Origin: Modestobacter sp.
GTDB lineage: Bacteria > Actinomycetota > Actinomycetes > Mycobacteriales > Geodermatophilaceae
DNA: 8,978 nt
Assembly (NCBI GenBank): GCA_025966175.1
Contig: JAOPVN010000131.1
Location: 1 to 8,978 of the forward strand
Direction: 5' to 3'
The translations under genes and the position numbers were made by a program. Positions within the stretch are counted from its first letter, which is position 1. Every line of letters begins with the position of its first letter. Shown here one piece after another: positions 1 through 5,917 of the stretch. The notes below the pieces were generated by a model. It worked only from the letters and a program-made list of their open reading frames with translations. It was not told the DNA's origin and did no database searches.

Positions 1-608
1 GACTTCCGGGACAGGATCTGCACCACCCGGCGGATCTCGGAGTCGCGGCCGATCACCGGGTCCAACCGGCCCGAACGCGCCGACTCCACGAGGTCCAGCC
101 CGTACTTCGTGAGCGCCTCGTAGGAGCCCTCCGGGGTCGCGGAGGTGACCCGCTGGTTGCCCCGCACCTGGGTCAGCGCCCCGAGGAAAGCATCCCGGGT
201 GACGCCGTGCCGGGCGAGCAGCCGCCCCGCCGCGGTCGCGGAGCCCTCCTCGACCAGCGCGACGAGCAGGTGCTCGACCGAGACGTACTCGTCCTTCATC
301 CGGGTGGCCTCGCGCTGCGCGGCGTCGAGGACCCGGGCCAGCCGCTGGGTGACCGACACCTGCCCCGGCTGGGTGGCCGGGCGGGTGGTCCGCGGCTTGC
401 GCGCGAGCTCGGCCTCGAGGTCCGAGCGCAGCGCCGCCGGGTCCTCACCCATCGCGGTGATCAGCCGGGCCACCAGTCCGTCGGGCTGGTCGAGCAGGGC
501 GGCCAGCAGGTGTTCGCCGTCCACCTCCGTGTGGCCGGCCCGGGTCGCGAGCTCCTGTGCGGCGGCGAGGGCCTGCTGGGACTTCTCGGTCAGGCGGTTC
601 AGGTCCAT
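1..608 (-). CDS. clpB: ATP-dependent disaggregase ClpB, N-terminal part (runs off left edge)
   Basis: Hsp100 AAA+ unfoldase that works with DnaK/DnaJ/GrpE in the cytoplasm to pull polypeptides out of aggregates. About 202 residues are visible, starting MDLNRLTEKSQQAL. They form the Clp N-terminal domain with its two repeats (about residues 6-75 and 84-150; note GEHLLAALL and VEHLLVALV), then the conserved lead-in to the first AAA+ module, with LTKYGLDL near 166-173 and LDPVIGRDSEIRRVVQIL near 182-199. The first Walker A should follow just outside the window. The ATG at 606-608 is preceded by GGAG-type ribosome binding sequence and lies inside the end of the upstream cbpM-like gene: the two reading frames overlap by 10 bp, suggesting translational coupling. 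It is the last visible gene of the chaperone operon. Identity is very secure; only the C-terminal boundary is unknown. Confidence 0.97.
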   Translation of the reverse strand, partial: MDLNRLTEKSQQALAAAQELATRAGHTEVDGEHLLAALLDQPDGLVARLITAMGEDPAALRSDLEAELARKPRTTRPATQPGQVSVTQRLARVLDAAQREATRMKDEYVSVEHLLVALVEEGSATAAGRLLARHGVTRDAFLGALTQVRGNQRVTSATPEGSYEALTKYGLDLVESARSGRLDPVIGRDSEIRRVVQILSRK

Positions 609-1081
609 TCCGGACTCCGCTCCTGGTTGGTCGCGCTGCGCTCACCGGTGGGGTCGGGCTCACCGGTGGGGATGGGCTCGCCGGTGGGGATGGGCTGGTC
701 GGTGGGGATGGGCTGGTCGGTGGGGTCGGGTCGATCGGTCCCGGTGGGCGTGCGCACCGGTTCCGTGCGCCCCCGGATGCGCAGGGCGGTCTCCAGCTCG
801 GTGATCCGGTCCAGCAGGTCGACGACGAGCCCGAGCGCGGCCCAGTTCACCGGCAGCGCGGCCCTCAGTCGTTGGATCCTGGCCACCTCGGCGACCGCGG
901 ACGCGGAGAACCACAAGGTGCCGTCGACGTCGCGCACGGCGGGCACCAGGCCCAGCGCGACGAACCGCCGGACCAGCTCGGGGTGCAGGCCGGCGTCCCG
1001 GGCGAGCTCCTCCTGGGCCAGCGGGCCGTGCGCTCGCCGGGACGTCCGGTACTGCACGGGCAGGTACTGGGGGGCGGTCAT
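599..1081 (-). CDS. cbpM: CbpM-like MerR-fold chaperone modulator with repetitive proline-rich tail
   Basis: A 160-residue protein in the slot where many actinobacterial dnaK operons carry the repressor HspR. Residues about 18-75 form a MerR-type helix-turn-helix (LAQEELARDAGLHPELVRRF, then GLV and a TLWFSASAV wing). Residues 74-105 (LPVNWAALGLVVDLLDRI, ELETALR) resemble the E. coli CbpM pattern of LDWPGIAVALTLMDDI followed by a short coiled coil. CbpM binds the J domain of CbpA and inhibits it, so the likely partner is the adjacent Hsp40. The HspR features I would expect, such as a YVISVAAQLSG-like start, are not evident. Residues 119-148 are five copies of a hexapeptide of the form [DI]PT[DG][QE][PR], making a disordered tail that E. 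coli CbpM (about 100 aa) lacks. The ATG at 1079-1081 shares one base with the dnaJ stop (TGATG) and has a strong AGGAGG site 5 bases upstream. A DNA-binding role is not excluded. Confidence 0.85.
   Translation of the reverse strand: MTAPQYLPVQYRTSRRAHGPLAQEELARDAGLHPELVRRFVALGLVPAVRDVDGTLWFSASAVAEVARIQRLRAALPVNWAALGLVVDLLDRITELETALRIRGRTEPVRTPTGTDRPDPTDQPIPTDQPIPTGEPIPTGEPDPTGERSATNQERSPEWT
643..732. repeat. Five in-frame 18-bp tandem repeats within the cbpM-like gene
   Basis: Units at 643-660, 661-678, 679-696, 697-714 and 715-732 follow the plus-strand pattern (CACC/CGCC/GGTC)GGTGGGG(TC/AT)GGG(CT/TC). Neighbouring units differ at only a few positions. The 18-bp period preserves the reading frame and encodes alternating PTDQP and PTGEP hexapeptides on the minus strand. 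The unit boundaries are my own reading of the sequence. The block lies about 35 bp from the clpB start codon, so copy-number changes would alter only the CbpM tail, in steps of six residues. Confidence 0.9.
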
Positions 1082-2073
1082 CAGCTCCTCCTCGCACCCT
1101 CGACGGGCGAGCGGCGCGGATCGAACGTGGAGGCCGCGGCGAGCTCGGAGAACAGCTCTCGTTCCCGGTCGGTGAGCCGCGGGGGCACCATGATCATGAT
1201 CTCGGCGTACAGGTCGCCCGGCCGGCCGCTCCGGTCGGGCATGCCCTCCCCGCGCAGCCGCAGCCGCCGTCCGCTGGACGACCCGGGCGGGACGGTCACC
1301 TTCGACTCACCGCCGGGGGTGGCCACCGGGACGCTCCCGCCGAGGGCGGCCTCCCACGGCGCGAGCCGCAGGTCGACCGTGATGTCCTTGCCCTGCACCC
1401 GGAAGCGCGGGTGCGGCAGCAGCCGCACCACGAGGTAGAGGTCGCCCGGGGCGCCGTCGCCCATGCCGCGGCCGCCCTCGCCGGCCAGCCTGATCCGTTT
1501 GCCGTCGGTGACCCCGGGCGGGATGTTCACCGTGTAGGTGCGCGGACCCGCCGGGCCGTTGAGCGTGATCTGCTTGCGCCCACCGCGGTAGGCCTCCTCC
1601 ACGCTGAGCGGGAGCTCCGCCTCCTGGTCCGCGCCGGGCACCGGCCCGGCCCGTCCCCGGCCACGGCCGCCGAAGATGTCGCCCAGCAGGTCCTCGATGT
1701 CCACGCCGCCGTAGTCGCCACCGAACCCGCCCCCGAAGCCGCCGCCGAAGCCGGCACCTCCGTCGCCGCCCGACGACCGGGTCTCGCGGCGGCCGCCGCC
1801 GCGACGTCCGCCGCCCATCCCGGCGCCGACGCGCTCCTCCCAGTCCTCGGGGACCTTCCGGTAGTCCTCGCCGAAGCGGTCGTAGCGCTTGCGGAGCTCA
1901 GGGTCCGACAGCGCCTGGTAGGCCTCGTTGATCTCCTTGAACCGCTCCTCCGCGCCGGGGTCCCGGTTCACGTCGGGGTGGTTCGCCCGGGCCAGCCGCC
2001 GGAACGCCTGCTGGATCTCGTCGGGGCCTGCATCGCGCGACACCCCGAGCACGTCGTAGTAGTCACGCGCCAC
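1081..2073 (-). CDS. dnaJ: DnaJ/CbpA-type Hsp40 co-chaperone (class B, no zinc finger)
   Basis: J-domain co-chaperone that delivers unfolded clients to DnaK and stimulates its ATPase. The 330 residues comprise a J domain (about 4-68, with the essential HPD at 32-34 and KEINEAYQALSDPELRKRYD), a Gly/Phe-rich linker (about 83-136, with GFGGGFGGGFGG), and two beta-barrel client-binding domains (about 149-220 and 225-298), each carrying a GDLY motif. There is no cysteine anywhere, so the CxxCxGxG zinc-binding domain of true DnaJ is absent. This is the CbpA/class B architecture, in keeping with the CbpM-like gene next door. The start is GTG (2071-2073), 3 bp after the grpE stop, with AGGGG 8 bases upstream. 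The stop overlaps the next ATG by one base. A generic dnaJ label would fit its position in the operon, while cbpA fits its architecture better. Confidence 0.95.
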   Translation of the reverse strand: MARDYYDVLGVSRDAGPDEIQQAFRRLARANHPDVNRDPGAEERFKEINEAYQALSDPELRKRYDRFGEDYRKVPEDWEERVGAGMGGGRRGGGRRETRSSGGDGGAGFGGGFGGGFGGDYGGVDIEDLLGDIFGGRGRGRAGPVPGADQEAELPLSVEEAYRGGRKQITLNGPAGPRTYTVNIPPGVTDGKRIRLAGEGGRGMGDGAPGDLYLVVRLLPHPRFRVQGKDITVDLRLAPWEAALGGSVPVATPGGESKVTVPPGSSSGRRLRLRGEGMPDRSGRPGDLYAEIMIMVPPRLTDRERELFSELAAASTFDPRRSPVEGARRS

Positions 2074-2076
2074 CGG

Positions 2077-2622
2077 TCAGGCCCCTGAGCGCTGGGCCAC
2101 GGTCACCGCGGCGGGCCGCAGCTGTCGGTCGGCGGTCCCGTAGCCCGGCCGCAGCACCGCCACCACCGAACCCGGCGGAGCCTGGCTGTCGTCGGTCTCC
2201 ACGACGCCGACCACCTCGTGCCGGGCCGGGTCGAACGGCACCGCGACCGCGTCCTCGCGCTGGTACCCCAGCCCGGTCAGGACGGCGAGGGCCTGCTCGC
2301 GCAGCGTGCGGACGCCCTCGACGATCGATCGGGGATCGGCATCGGCGTGCTCCAGGGCGCGGTCGACGGTGTCCAGCACCGGCAGGAAGGCCGCCGTGAC
2401 CAGGTCCCGTTCGGCCGCTCGCTCCCGGGCGAGCTCCCGGGCGTACCGCTTGCGCAGGTTGTCCAGGTCGGCGAGGGCGCGGCGCCAGCGGTCCTCCAGC
2501 TCGGCCGCGTCGGGCCCCTCGCTCAGGGGCGCCGCTGCCACCGGGTCCGCCGCGGTGCCGTCCGCGGCGGGCCCGTCGGGCGACGGCTGTTCAGGCGTCG
2601 TCCTCGATGCGGGTTCGGTCAT
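2077..2622 (-). CDS. grpE: Nucleotide exchange factor GrpE
   Basis: GrpE dimers open the DnaK nucleotide cleft to release ADP. The 181 residues have a low-complexity acidic/Pro/Ala N-terminus (1-40), a long helix predicted to form the dimer coiled coil (about 40-110, ELEDRWRRALADLDNLRKRY, then FLPVLDTVDRAL), and the C-terminal beta domain with the family signatures VPFDPARHEVVGVVE (about 128-142) and VVAVLRPGYGTADRQLRPA (about 153-171). Length is normal for an actinobacterial GrpE. The ATG at 2620-2622 follows a GAGGT site that overlaps the dnaK stop codon. The gap to dnaK is 7 bp and that to the Hsp40 gene is 3 bp, so translation is probably coupled on both sides. Confidence 0.97.
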   Translation of the reverse strand: MTEPASRTTPEQPSPDGPAADGTAADPVAAAPLSEGPDAAELEDRWRRALADLDNLRKRYARELARERAAERDLVTAAFLPVLDTVDRALEHADADPRSIVEGVRTLREQALAVLTGLGYQREDAVAVPFDPARHEVVGVVETDDSQAPPGSVVAVLRPGYGTADRQLRPAAVTVAQRSGA

Positions 2623-2629
2623 CGAGACC

Positions 2630-4528
2630 TCAGCTCCGGTCGAACTCGGCGTCGATCACGTCGTCGTCGGGCCCACCGCCCGAGCCGGCACCGACATCCG
2701 CGCCGACCTGTCCACCGGCCTGTCCGCCGGCTCCTGCCGACGCCGCGCTCAGGCCGGCCAGCACCTGCTGGAGCTCACTGGTGAGCTCCCTGACCCGGTC
2801 CATCGGCGCCTGGTCGGCCACCGCCTGCCGGGCGTCGGTCACCAGCATCTCGGCGCGGGCGCGCTCGTGCGAGGGCGCCGCGTCGCCGAGGTCCTCGAGG
2901 CGGCGCTCCACCTGGTAGGCGATGCTGTCCAGCGCGTTGCGCGCGTCCACCTCCTCGCGCAGCTGCTGGTCCGCGGCCCGGTTGCGCTCGGCCTCCTGCA
3001 GCATCCGCTCGACCTCGGACTGGTCGAGGTTGGTGCTCTCCGAGATGGTGATGCCCTGCTCGACGCCGGTGTCCTTGTCCCGGGCGGTGACGTTGAGGAT
3101 GCCGTTGGCATCGATGTCGAAGGTCACCTCGATCTGCGGTTCCCCTCGTGGCGCCGGCCGGATGCCGGTGAGCTGGAACCGGCCGAGCACCCGGTTGTCC
3201 GCCGCCCGTTCGCGCTCGCCCTGCAGCACCACCACGTCGACGGCGGGCTGGTTGTCCACGGCCGTCGAGAAGATCTCGCTGCGCCGGACCGGGATCGTCG
3301 TGTTGCGCTCGATGATCTTGGTCATCACGCCGCCCATGGTCTCCAGACCCAGCGACAGCGGCGTGACGTCGAGCAGCAGGACGTCGGACACCTCGCCCTT
3401 GAGCACCCCGGCCTGGATCGCCGCGCCGACCGCGACGACCTCGTCGGGGTTGACGGTCATGTTCGGTTCCTTGCCACCGGTGAGCCGGCGGACGAGTGCC
3501 TGCACCGCCGGGATCCGGGTGGACCCGCCGACCAGGATCACCTCGTCGATGTCGTCGGCCGCGACCTTGGCGTCGGACATGGCCTGCCGCACCGGGCCCA
3601 TCGTCCGCTCCACCAGATCGGCGGTGAGCTGCTCGAACGTCGAGCGCATCAGCGTCATCGTGAGGTGCTTGGGGCCGTTCGCGTCCGCCGTGATGAAGGG
3701 CAGGTTGAGCTGGGTCTGGCTGACCGAGCTCAGCTCGACCTTCGCCTTCTCGGCCGCCTCGTACAACCGCTGCAGCGCCTGCGGGTCCTTCCGCAGGTCG
3801 ATGTTGTTGTCCTTCTGGAACTGCTCGGCCAGGTGGTCCACGATCCGCCGGTCGAAGTCGTCGCCCCCCAGGTGGGTGTCGCCCGCGGTGGCGCGCACCT
3901 CGACCACGCCGTCCCCGACGTCCAGGACGCTGACGTCGAACGTGCCACCGCCGAGATCGAAGACCAGCACGGTCTCGTGCTGGCGCTTGTCCATCCCGTA
4001 GGCCAGCGCCGCAGCCGTCGGCTCGTTGATGATCCGCAGGACCTCGAGGCCGGCGATCCTGCCGGCGTCCCGGGTCGCGGTCCGCTGCGCGTCGTTGAAG
4101 TAGGCCGGCACGGTGACCACCGCTTCGGTGACCCGCTCCCCCAGGTGCCGCCCCGCGTCGTCGGCGAGCTTGCGCAGGATCAGCGCGGAGATCTCCTCCG
4201 GGGCGTGCAGCTTGTCCCGCACCTTGATCCGCGCGTTGCCGTGCTCGTCGGGGACGACGTCGTAGGTGACCTGTGCGGCCTCCCCCTCGACCTCCTCGAA
4301 GCGGCGACCGATGAAACGCTTGACCGAGTAGATCGTCCCCTTCGGGTTCAGGATGGCCTGCCTGCGGGCCAACTGGCCCACCAGGCGCTCGCCGTCCTCG
4401 GTGAACGCCACCACGGACGGCGTGGTGCGCGCGCCCTCGGCGTTGGGCACCACCGACGCCTCGCCGCCCTCCCAGGCGGCGATGACCGAGTTCGTCGTCC
4501 CCAGGTCGATGCCGACCGCGCGGGCCAT
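2630..4528 (-). CDS. dnaK: Hsp70 chaperone DnaK
   Basis: ATP-driven Hsp70 that binds exposed hydrophobic segments. The protein is 632 residues long, starting MARAVGIDLGTTNSV. The phosphate-binding loop is at 7-14, the second Hsp70 signature VFDLGGGTFDVSVL at 189-202 and the third ILVGGSTRIPAV at 331-342. The threonine of AGDTHLGGDDFD (T218) corresponds to the E. coli autophosphorylation site. The interdomain linker DVLLLDVTPLSL is at 382-393, followed by the substrate-binding beta domain (about 394-505) and the helical lid (about 506-595). The tail is Gly/Ala/Gln-rich and ends DDDVIDAEFDRS, matching the usual actinobacterial DDVVDAEF-type terminus. All key motifs are intact. The ATG at 4526-4528 lies one base beyond the stop of the upstream stress-protein gene and has a G-rich ribosome binding site inside that gene. 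Whether this is the organism's only DnaK cannot be seen here. Confidence 0.98.
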   Translation of the reverse strand: MARAVGIDLGTTNSVIAAWEGGEASVVPNAEGARTTPSVVAFTEDGERLVGQLARRQAILNPKGTIYSVKRFIGRRFEEVEGEAAQVTYDVVPDEHGNARIKVRDKLHAPEEISALILRKLADDAGRHLGERVTEAVVTVPAYFNDAQRTATRDAGRIAGLEVLRIINEPTAAALAYGMDKRQHETVLVFDLGGGTFDVSVLDVGDGVVEVRATAGDTHLGGDDFDRRIVDHLAEQFQKDNNIDLRKDPQALQRLYEAAEKAKVELSSVSQTQLNLPFITADANGPKHLTMTLMRSTFEQLTADLVERTMGPVRQAMSDAKVAADDIDEVILVGGSTRIPAVQALVRRLTGGKEPNMTVNPDEVVAVGAAIQAGVLKGEVSDVLLLDVTPLSLGLETMGGVMTKIIERNTTIPVRRSEIFSTAVDNQPAVDVVVLQGERERAADNRVLGRFQLTGIRPAPRGEPQIEVTFDIDANGILNVTARDKDTGVEQGITISESTNLDQSEVERMLQEAERNRAADQQLREEVDARNALDSIAYQVERRLEDLGDAAPSHERARAEMLVTDARQAVADQAPMDRVRELTSELQQVLAGLSAASAGAGGQAGGQVGADVGAGSGGGPDDDVIDAEFDRS

Positions 4529-4529
4529 C

Positions 4530-5072
4530 TCAGGCCCCCGGCCCGAGCAGGCGGGCGGCCTGGTCGGCCACCTCGTCGTCGACGACGACCTCGTAGCGCT
4601 GCGGGCGCATCACCGTGACCGACGCGAAGTCCCGGCGGCCGCCTTGCATCGAATAGGCGATCATGCCGATCACGGCACCGATCACCGCGCCGATGAGCAG
4701 CCCGTAGAGGGCCAGCAGCAGCCCGTTGACCAGCGGGTCGGCCCAGTTGAAGAGCCCGAAGAGCCAGCCGATCAGGGCGCCCGGGACAGCTCCGCTGAGG
4801 GCGCCCCGCCAGGCCGCGCCGCCCAGGTCCAGCTTGCCGGTGACCTGCTCGACGGTCTGCAGGTCCTGGCCGATGATCGCCACCCGCTCGACCGGGAAGT
4901 CCCGGTCGGCGAGCCGGTCGACGGCCCGCTCGGCCTCCTCGTAGGTGGCGTAGGACGCCACCGTGCGTCGGGATTGTCGGGTCCGGCCCCCCGGGGTCCC
5001 GGGCGACCAGGGGTTGCCGGTGACGGGTGCGGTGCCGGTGGCGGATGCAGGCTGTCGGGATGGTGTGGTCAT
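4530..5072 (-). CDS. GSP17M/YflT-type general stress membrane protein
   Basis: A 180-residue protein with a soluble N-terminal general-stress-protein-17M-like domain (about 37-80: RTVASYATYEEAERAVDRLA, then VERVAIIGQDL), preceded by a disordered Pro/Thr/Ser leader. Two hydrophobic Gly-rich segments follow at about 89-109 and 114-140 (GLLIGAVIGAVIGMIAY, glycine-zipper-like), then a short beta-type C-terminal segment (SVTVMRPQRYEVVVDD). Proteins of this family are associated with general stress regulons, but their biochemical role is not established. I chose the ATG at 5070-5072 because GGAAG lies 5 bases upstream of it. The in-frame GTG at 5073-5075 would leave only 2 bases after that site. 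The gene ends one base before dnaK and is therefore the likely first gene of the chaperone operon. Confidence 0.85.
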   Translation of the reverse strand: MTTPSRQPASATGTAPVTGNPWSPGTPGGRTRQSRRTVASYATYEEAERAVDRLADRDFPVERVAIIGQDLQTVEQVTGKLDLGGAAWRGALSGAVPGALIGWLFGLFNWADPLVNGLLLALYGLLIGAVIGAVIGMIAYSMQGGRRDFASVTVMRPQRYEVVVDDEVADQAARLLGPGA

Positions 5073-5243
5073 CACGGCTTCCGGATCAGACGGGTGAGGA
5101 CCGGTCGACCGCGGAGGCAGCGCGGAACGTCGTGACCGGCGCAGGCAACGCTGGCAGCGCGCCCGGCGCGGCGCACCGGTCCACCGGGTGCAACGTCGCC
5201 CAGGGTGTTCGGCCTCCCGGGTCCAACGCGCTCCACGGTGACG

Positions 5244-5258
5244 GCGGGCGGTGCCCGC
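5244..5258. repeat. Inverted repeat 1 (6-bp stem, 3-nt loop)
   Basis: GCGGGC at 5244-5249 pairs perfectly with GCCCGC at 5253-5258 across GGT. It is the first of three adjacent inverted repeats. Taken alone, a stem this short is unremarkable in such GC-rich DNA. Confidence 0.6.
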
Positions 5259-5259
5259 G

Positions 5260-5277
5260 ATCGGCAGCCCTGCCGAT
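5260..5277. repeat. Inverted repeat 2 (7-bp arms, 4-nt loop)
   Basis: ATCGGCA at 5260-5266 and TGCCGAT at 5271-5277 are exact reverse complements around GCCC. The symmetry of 18 bp with A/T at the ends could be a hairpin in RNA or a dimeric repressor site in DNA. It starts one base after inverted repeat 1 ends. Confidence 0.7.
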
Positions 5278-5285
5278 ACCGGCCG

Positions 5286-5321
5286 CCCGGGCGACGGGCT
5301 GGAATGAGCGCGTCGCCCGGG
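5286..5321. repeat. Inverted repeat 3 (perfect 11-bp arms, 14-nt spacer)
   Basis: CCCGGGCGACG at 5286-5296 and CGTCGCCCGGG at 5311-5321 are perfect reverse complements. The spacer GGCTGGAATGAGCG contains GGAAT, which resembles the -35 core of SigH/ECF promoters, but no matching GTT lies at the usual distance. The repeat ends about 70 bp before the DUF2267 start codon. It is the strongest inverted repeat I see in the window and no gene explains it. Confidence 0.8.
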
Positions 5322-5392
5322 TGATCACCACGCCGGCAGGTCCGGTGCGGGCAGCCCGGCGTTGCGACGTCGACTCCCGGAGCGGAGGAACG

Positions 5393-5773
5393 ATGAAGTA
5401 CGCCGAGTTCATCGAGTCCGTCAGCCAGCGGACCGGGCTCCCTCGTGAGGCCGCGGAGAAGGTCACCCACGCCACCTTGCGGATCCTGGCCGAACGGCTC
5501 AGCGGCGGCGAGGCCGAGGACCTCCGGTCCCAGCTGACGAGCGAGCTGAAGGGAGACCTCGACGTGCCGAAGGAGAAGCCCGCCGAGTCCTTCGGCGCCG
5601 CGGAGTTCACCCGGCGGGTCGCCCAGCGAGCCGAGATCGACGAGCCGGCCGCCCAGACCGGCGCCGCCGCCGTGCTCGCGACCCTCGGCGACGCGGTCAC
5701 CCCCGGCGAGTTCGACGACGTGCTGTCCCAGCTGGGCCGGGAGTACGCCGCGCTCATGGGCACGGTGGGCTGA
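5393..5773 (+). CDS. DUF2267 domain protein
   Basis: A 126-residue soluble, mostly helical protein built of two related halves. Residues 1-55 (MKYAEFIESVSQRTGLPREA, AERLSGGEAEDLRSQL) and 67-122 (FGAAEFTRRVAQRAEIDEPA, GDAVTPGEFDDVLSQL) each follow the DUF2267 pattern of EF..RVA.R, two helices, then GGE.DDL.SQL. No catalytic residues are obvious and the biochemical function of the family is not known to me. The start is well supported: GGAGGAA at 5384-5390 directly precedes the ATG at 5393. It is transcribed divergently from the chaperone operon and probably as a single gene, with 144 bp before the next coding region. Genomic proximity to stress genes suggests, but does not show, a stress role. 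Confidence 0.88.
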   Translation: MKYAEFIESVSQRTGLPREAAEKVTHATLRILAERLSGGEAEDLRSQLTSELKGDLDVPKEKPAESFGAAEFTRRVAQRAEIDEPAAQTGAAAVLATLGDAVTPGEFDDVLSQLGREYAALMGTVG

Positions 5774-5794
5774 CCGCGTCGCACCGGGTCCACG

Positions 5795-5808
5795 GGCCGG
5801 AGCCGGCC
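5795..5808. terminator. Possible weak terminator hairpin after the DUF2267 gene
   Basis: GGCCGG at 5795-5800 and CCGGCC at 5803-5808 are complementary around AG. The loop must open to four or more bases, leaving about a 5-bp stem. There is no T-tract. It lies 21 bp past the stop codon. The GC-rich background makes this only a weak candidate. Confidence 0.25.
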
Positions 5809-5883
5809 GGGGTCGGGTCGGCGGGACCAGCGTTCGTCCGCTCCCGCGTGCCATGACTCACAGCAGACCCCCGGTGCCCGCCG

Positions 5884-5908
5884 GTGTCCGGATCGGCCGC
5901 AGGGGTAG
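5884..5908 (+). promoter_or_regulatory. Candidate SigB/SigF-type stress promoter for the UvrA-like gene
   Basis: GTGT (5884-5887), 15 bases, then GGGTAG (5903-5908) is close to the GTTT-N15-GGGTAT pattern of actinobacterial SigF/SigB promoters, with one mismatch in each half. Transcription would begin near 5915, so the ATG at 5918 would be almost leaderless, whereas the in-frame ATG at 5948 would have a short leader carrying AGGTGGG. This is a visual match only. Confidence 0.3.
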
Positions 5909-5917
5909 AGCGAGCCC

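Larger units (their letters stand above)
5073..5392. other. Divergent intergenic/promoter region
   Basis: This 320-bp gap separates the minus-strand stress/chaperone operon from the plus-strand DUF2267 gene, so both promoters should lie here. I found no HAIR site (CTTGAGT-N7-ACTCAAG), no CIRCE element (TTAGCACTC-N9-GAGTGCTAA) and no convincing sigma-70-type -35/-10 pair on either strand. What stands out is a run of three perfect inverted repeats at 5244-5321, listed separately, an 8-bp palindrome GTGATCAC at 5321-5328, and a 10-bp palindrome CGGTCGACCG at 5102-5111, about 30 bases upstream of the stress-protein ATG. I see no convincing small gene in it. Confidence 0.7.

Noticed and set aside
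599..1081. Calling the MerR-fold protein HspR from operon position alone
   Set aside because: The sequence after the helix-turn-helix follows the CbpM pattern, and I found no HAIR operator upstream of the operon.
207..1175. A 322-codon plus-strand frame with a GSPVGMG-type peptide repeat
   Set aside because: The repeat is the 18-bp tandem repeat of the minus-strand cbpM-like gene read in the wrong strand. The frame overlaps clpB, cbpM and dnaJ, which are well supported.
2306..4618. A 770-codon open frame on the plus strand opposite dnaK and grpE
   Set aside because: It is antisense to two unmistakable genes, its translation is low-complexity Arg/Gly/Val/Leu/His with no domain, and long antisense frames are expected in very GC-rich DNA.
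5073..5075. GTG start for the GSP17M-type protein, one codon upstream of the ATG
   Set aside because: The GGAAG site would be only 2 bases from the GTG, while the ATG has a normal 5-base spacing.
5102..5111. Palindrome CGGTCGACCG upstream of the stress-protein gene, considered as an operator
   Set aside because: Ten-base GC-rich palindromes are frequent in this kind of genome, and no second copy or known operator match supports a regulatory role.
5277..5282. CGGTAT on the minus strand as a SigB/SigF -10 for the chaperone operon
   Set aside because: No GTTT-like -35 sits 14-18 bases upstream, and the element overlaps an arm of inverted repeat 2.
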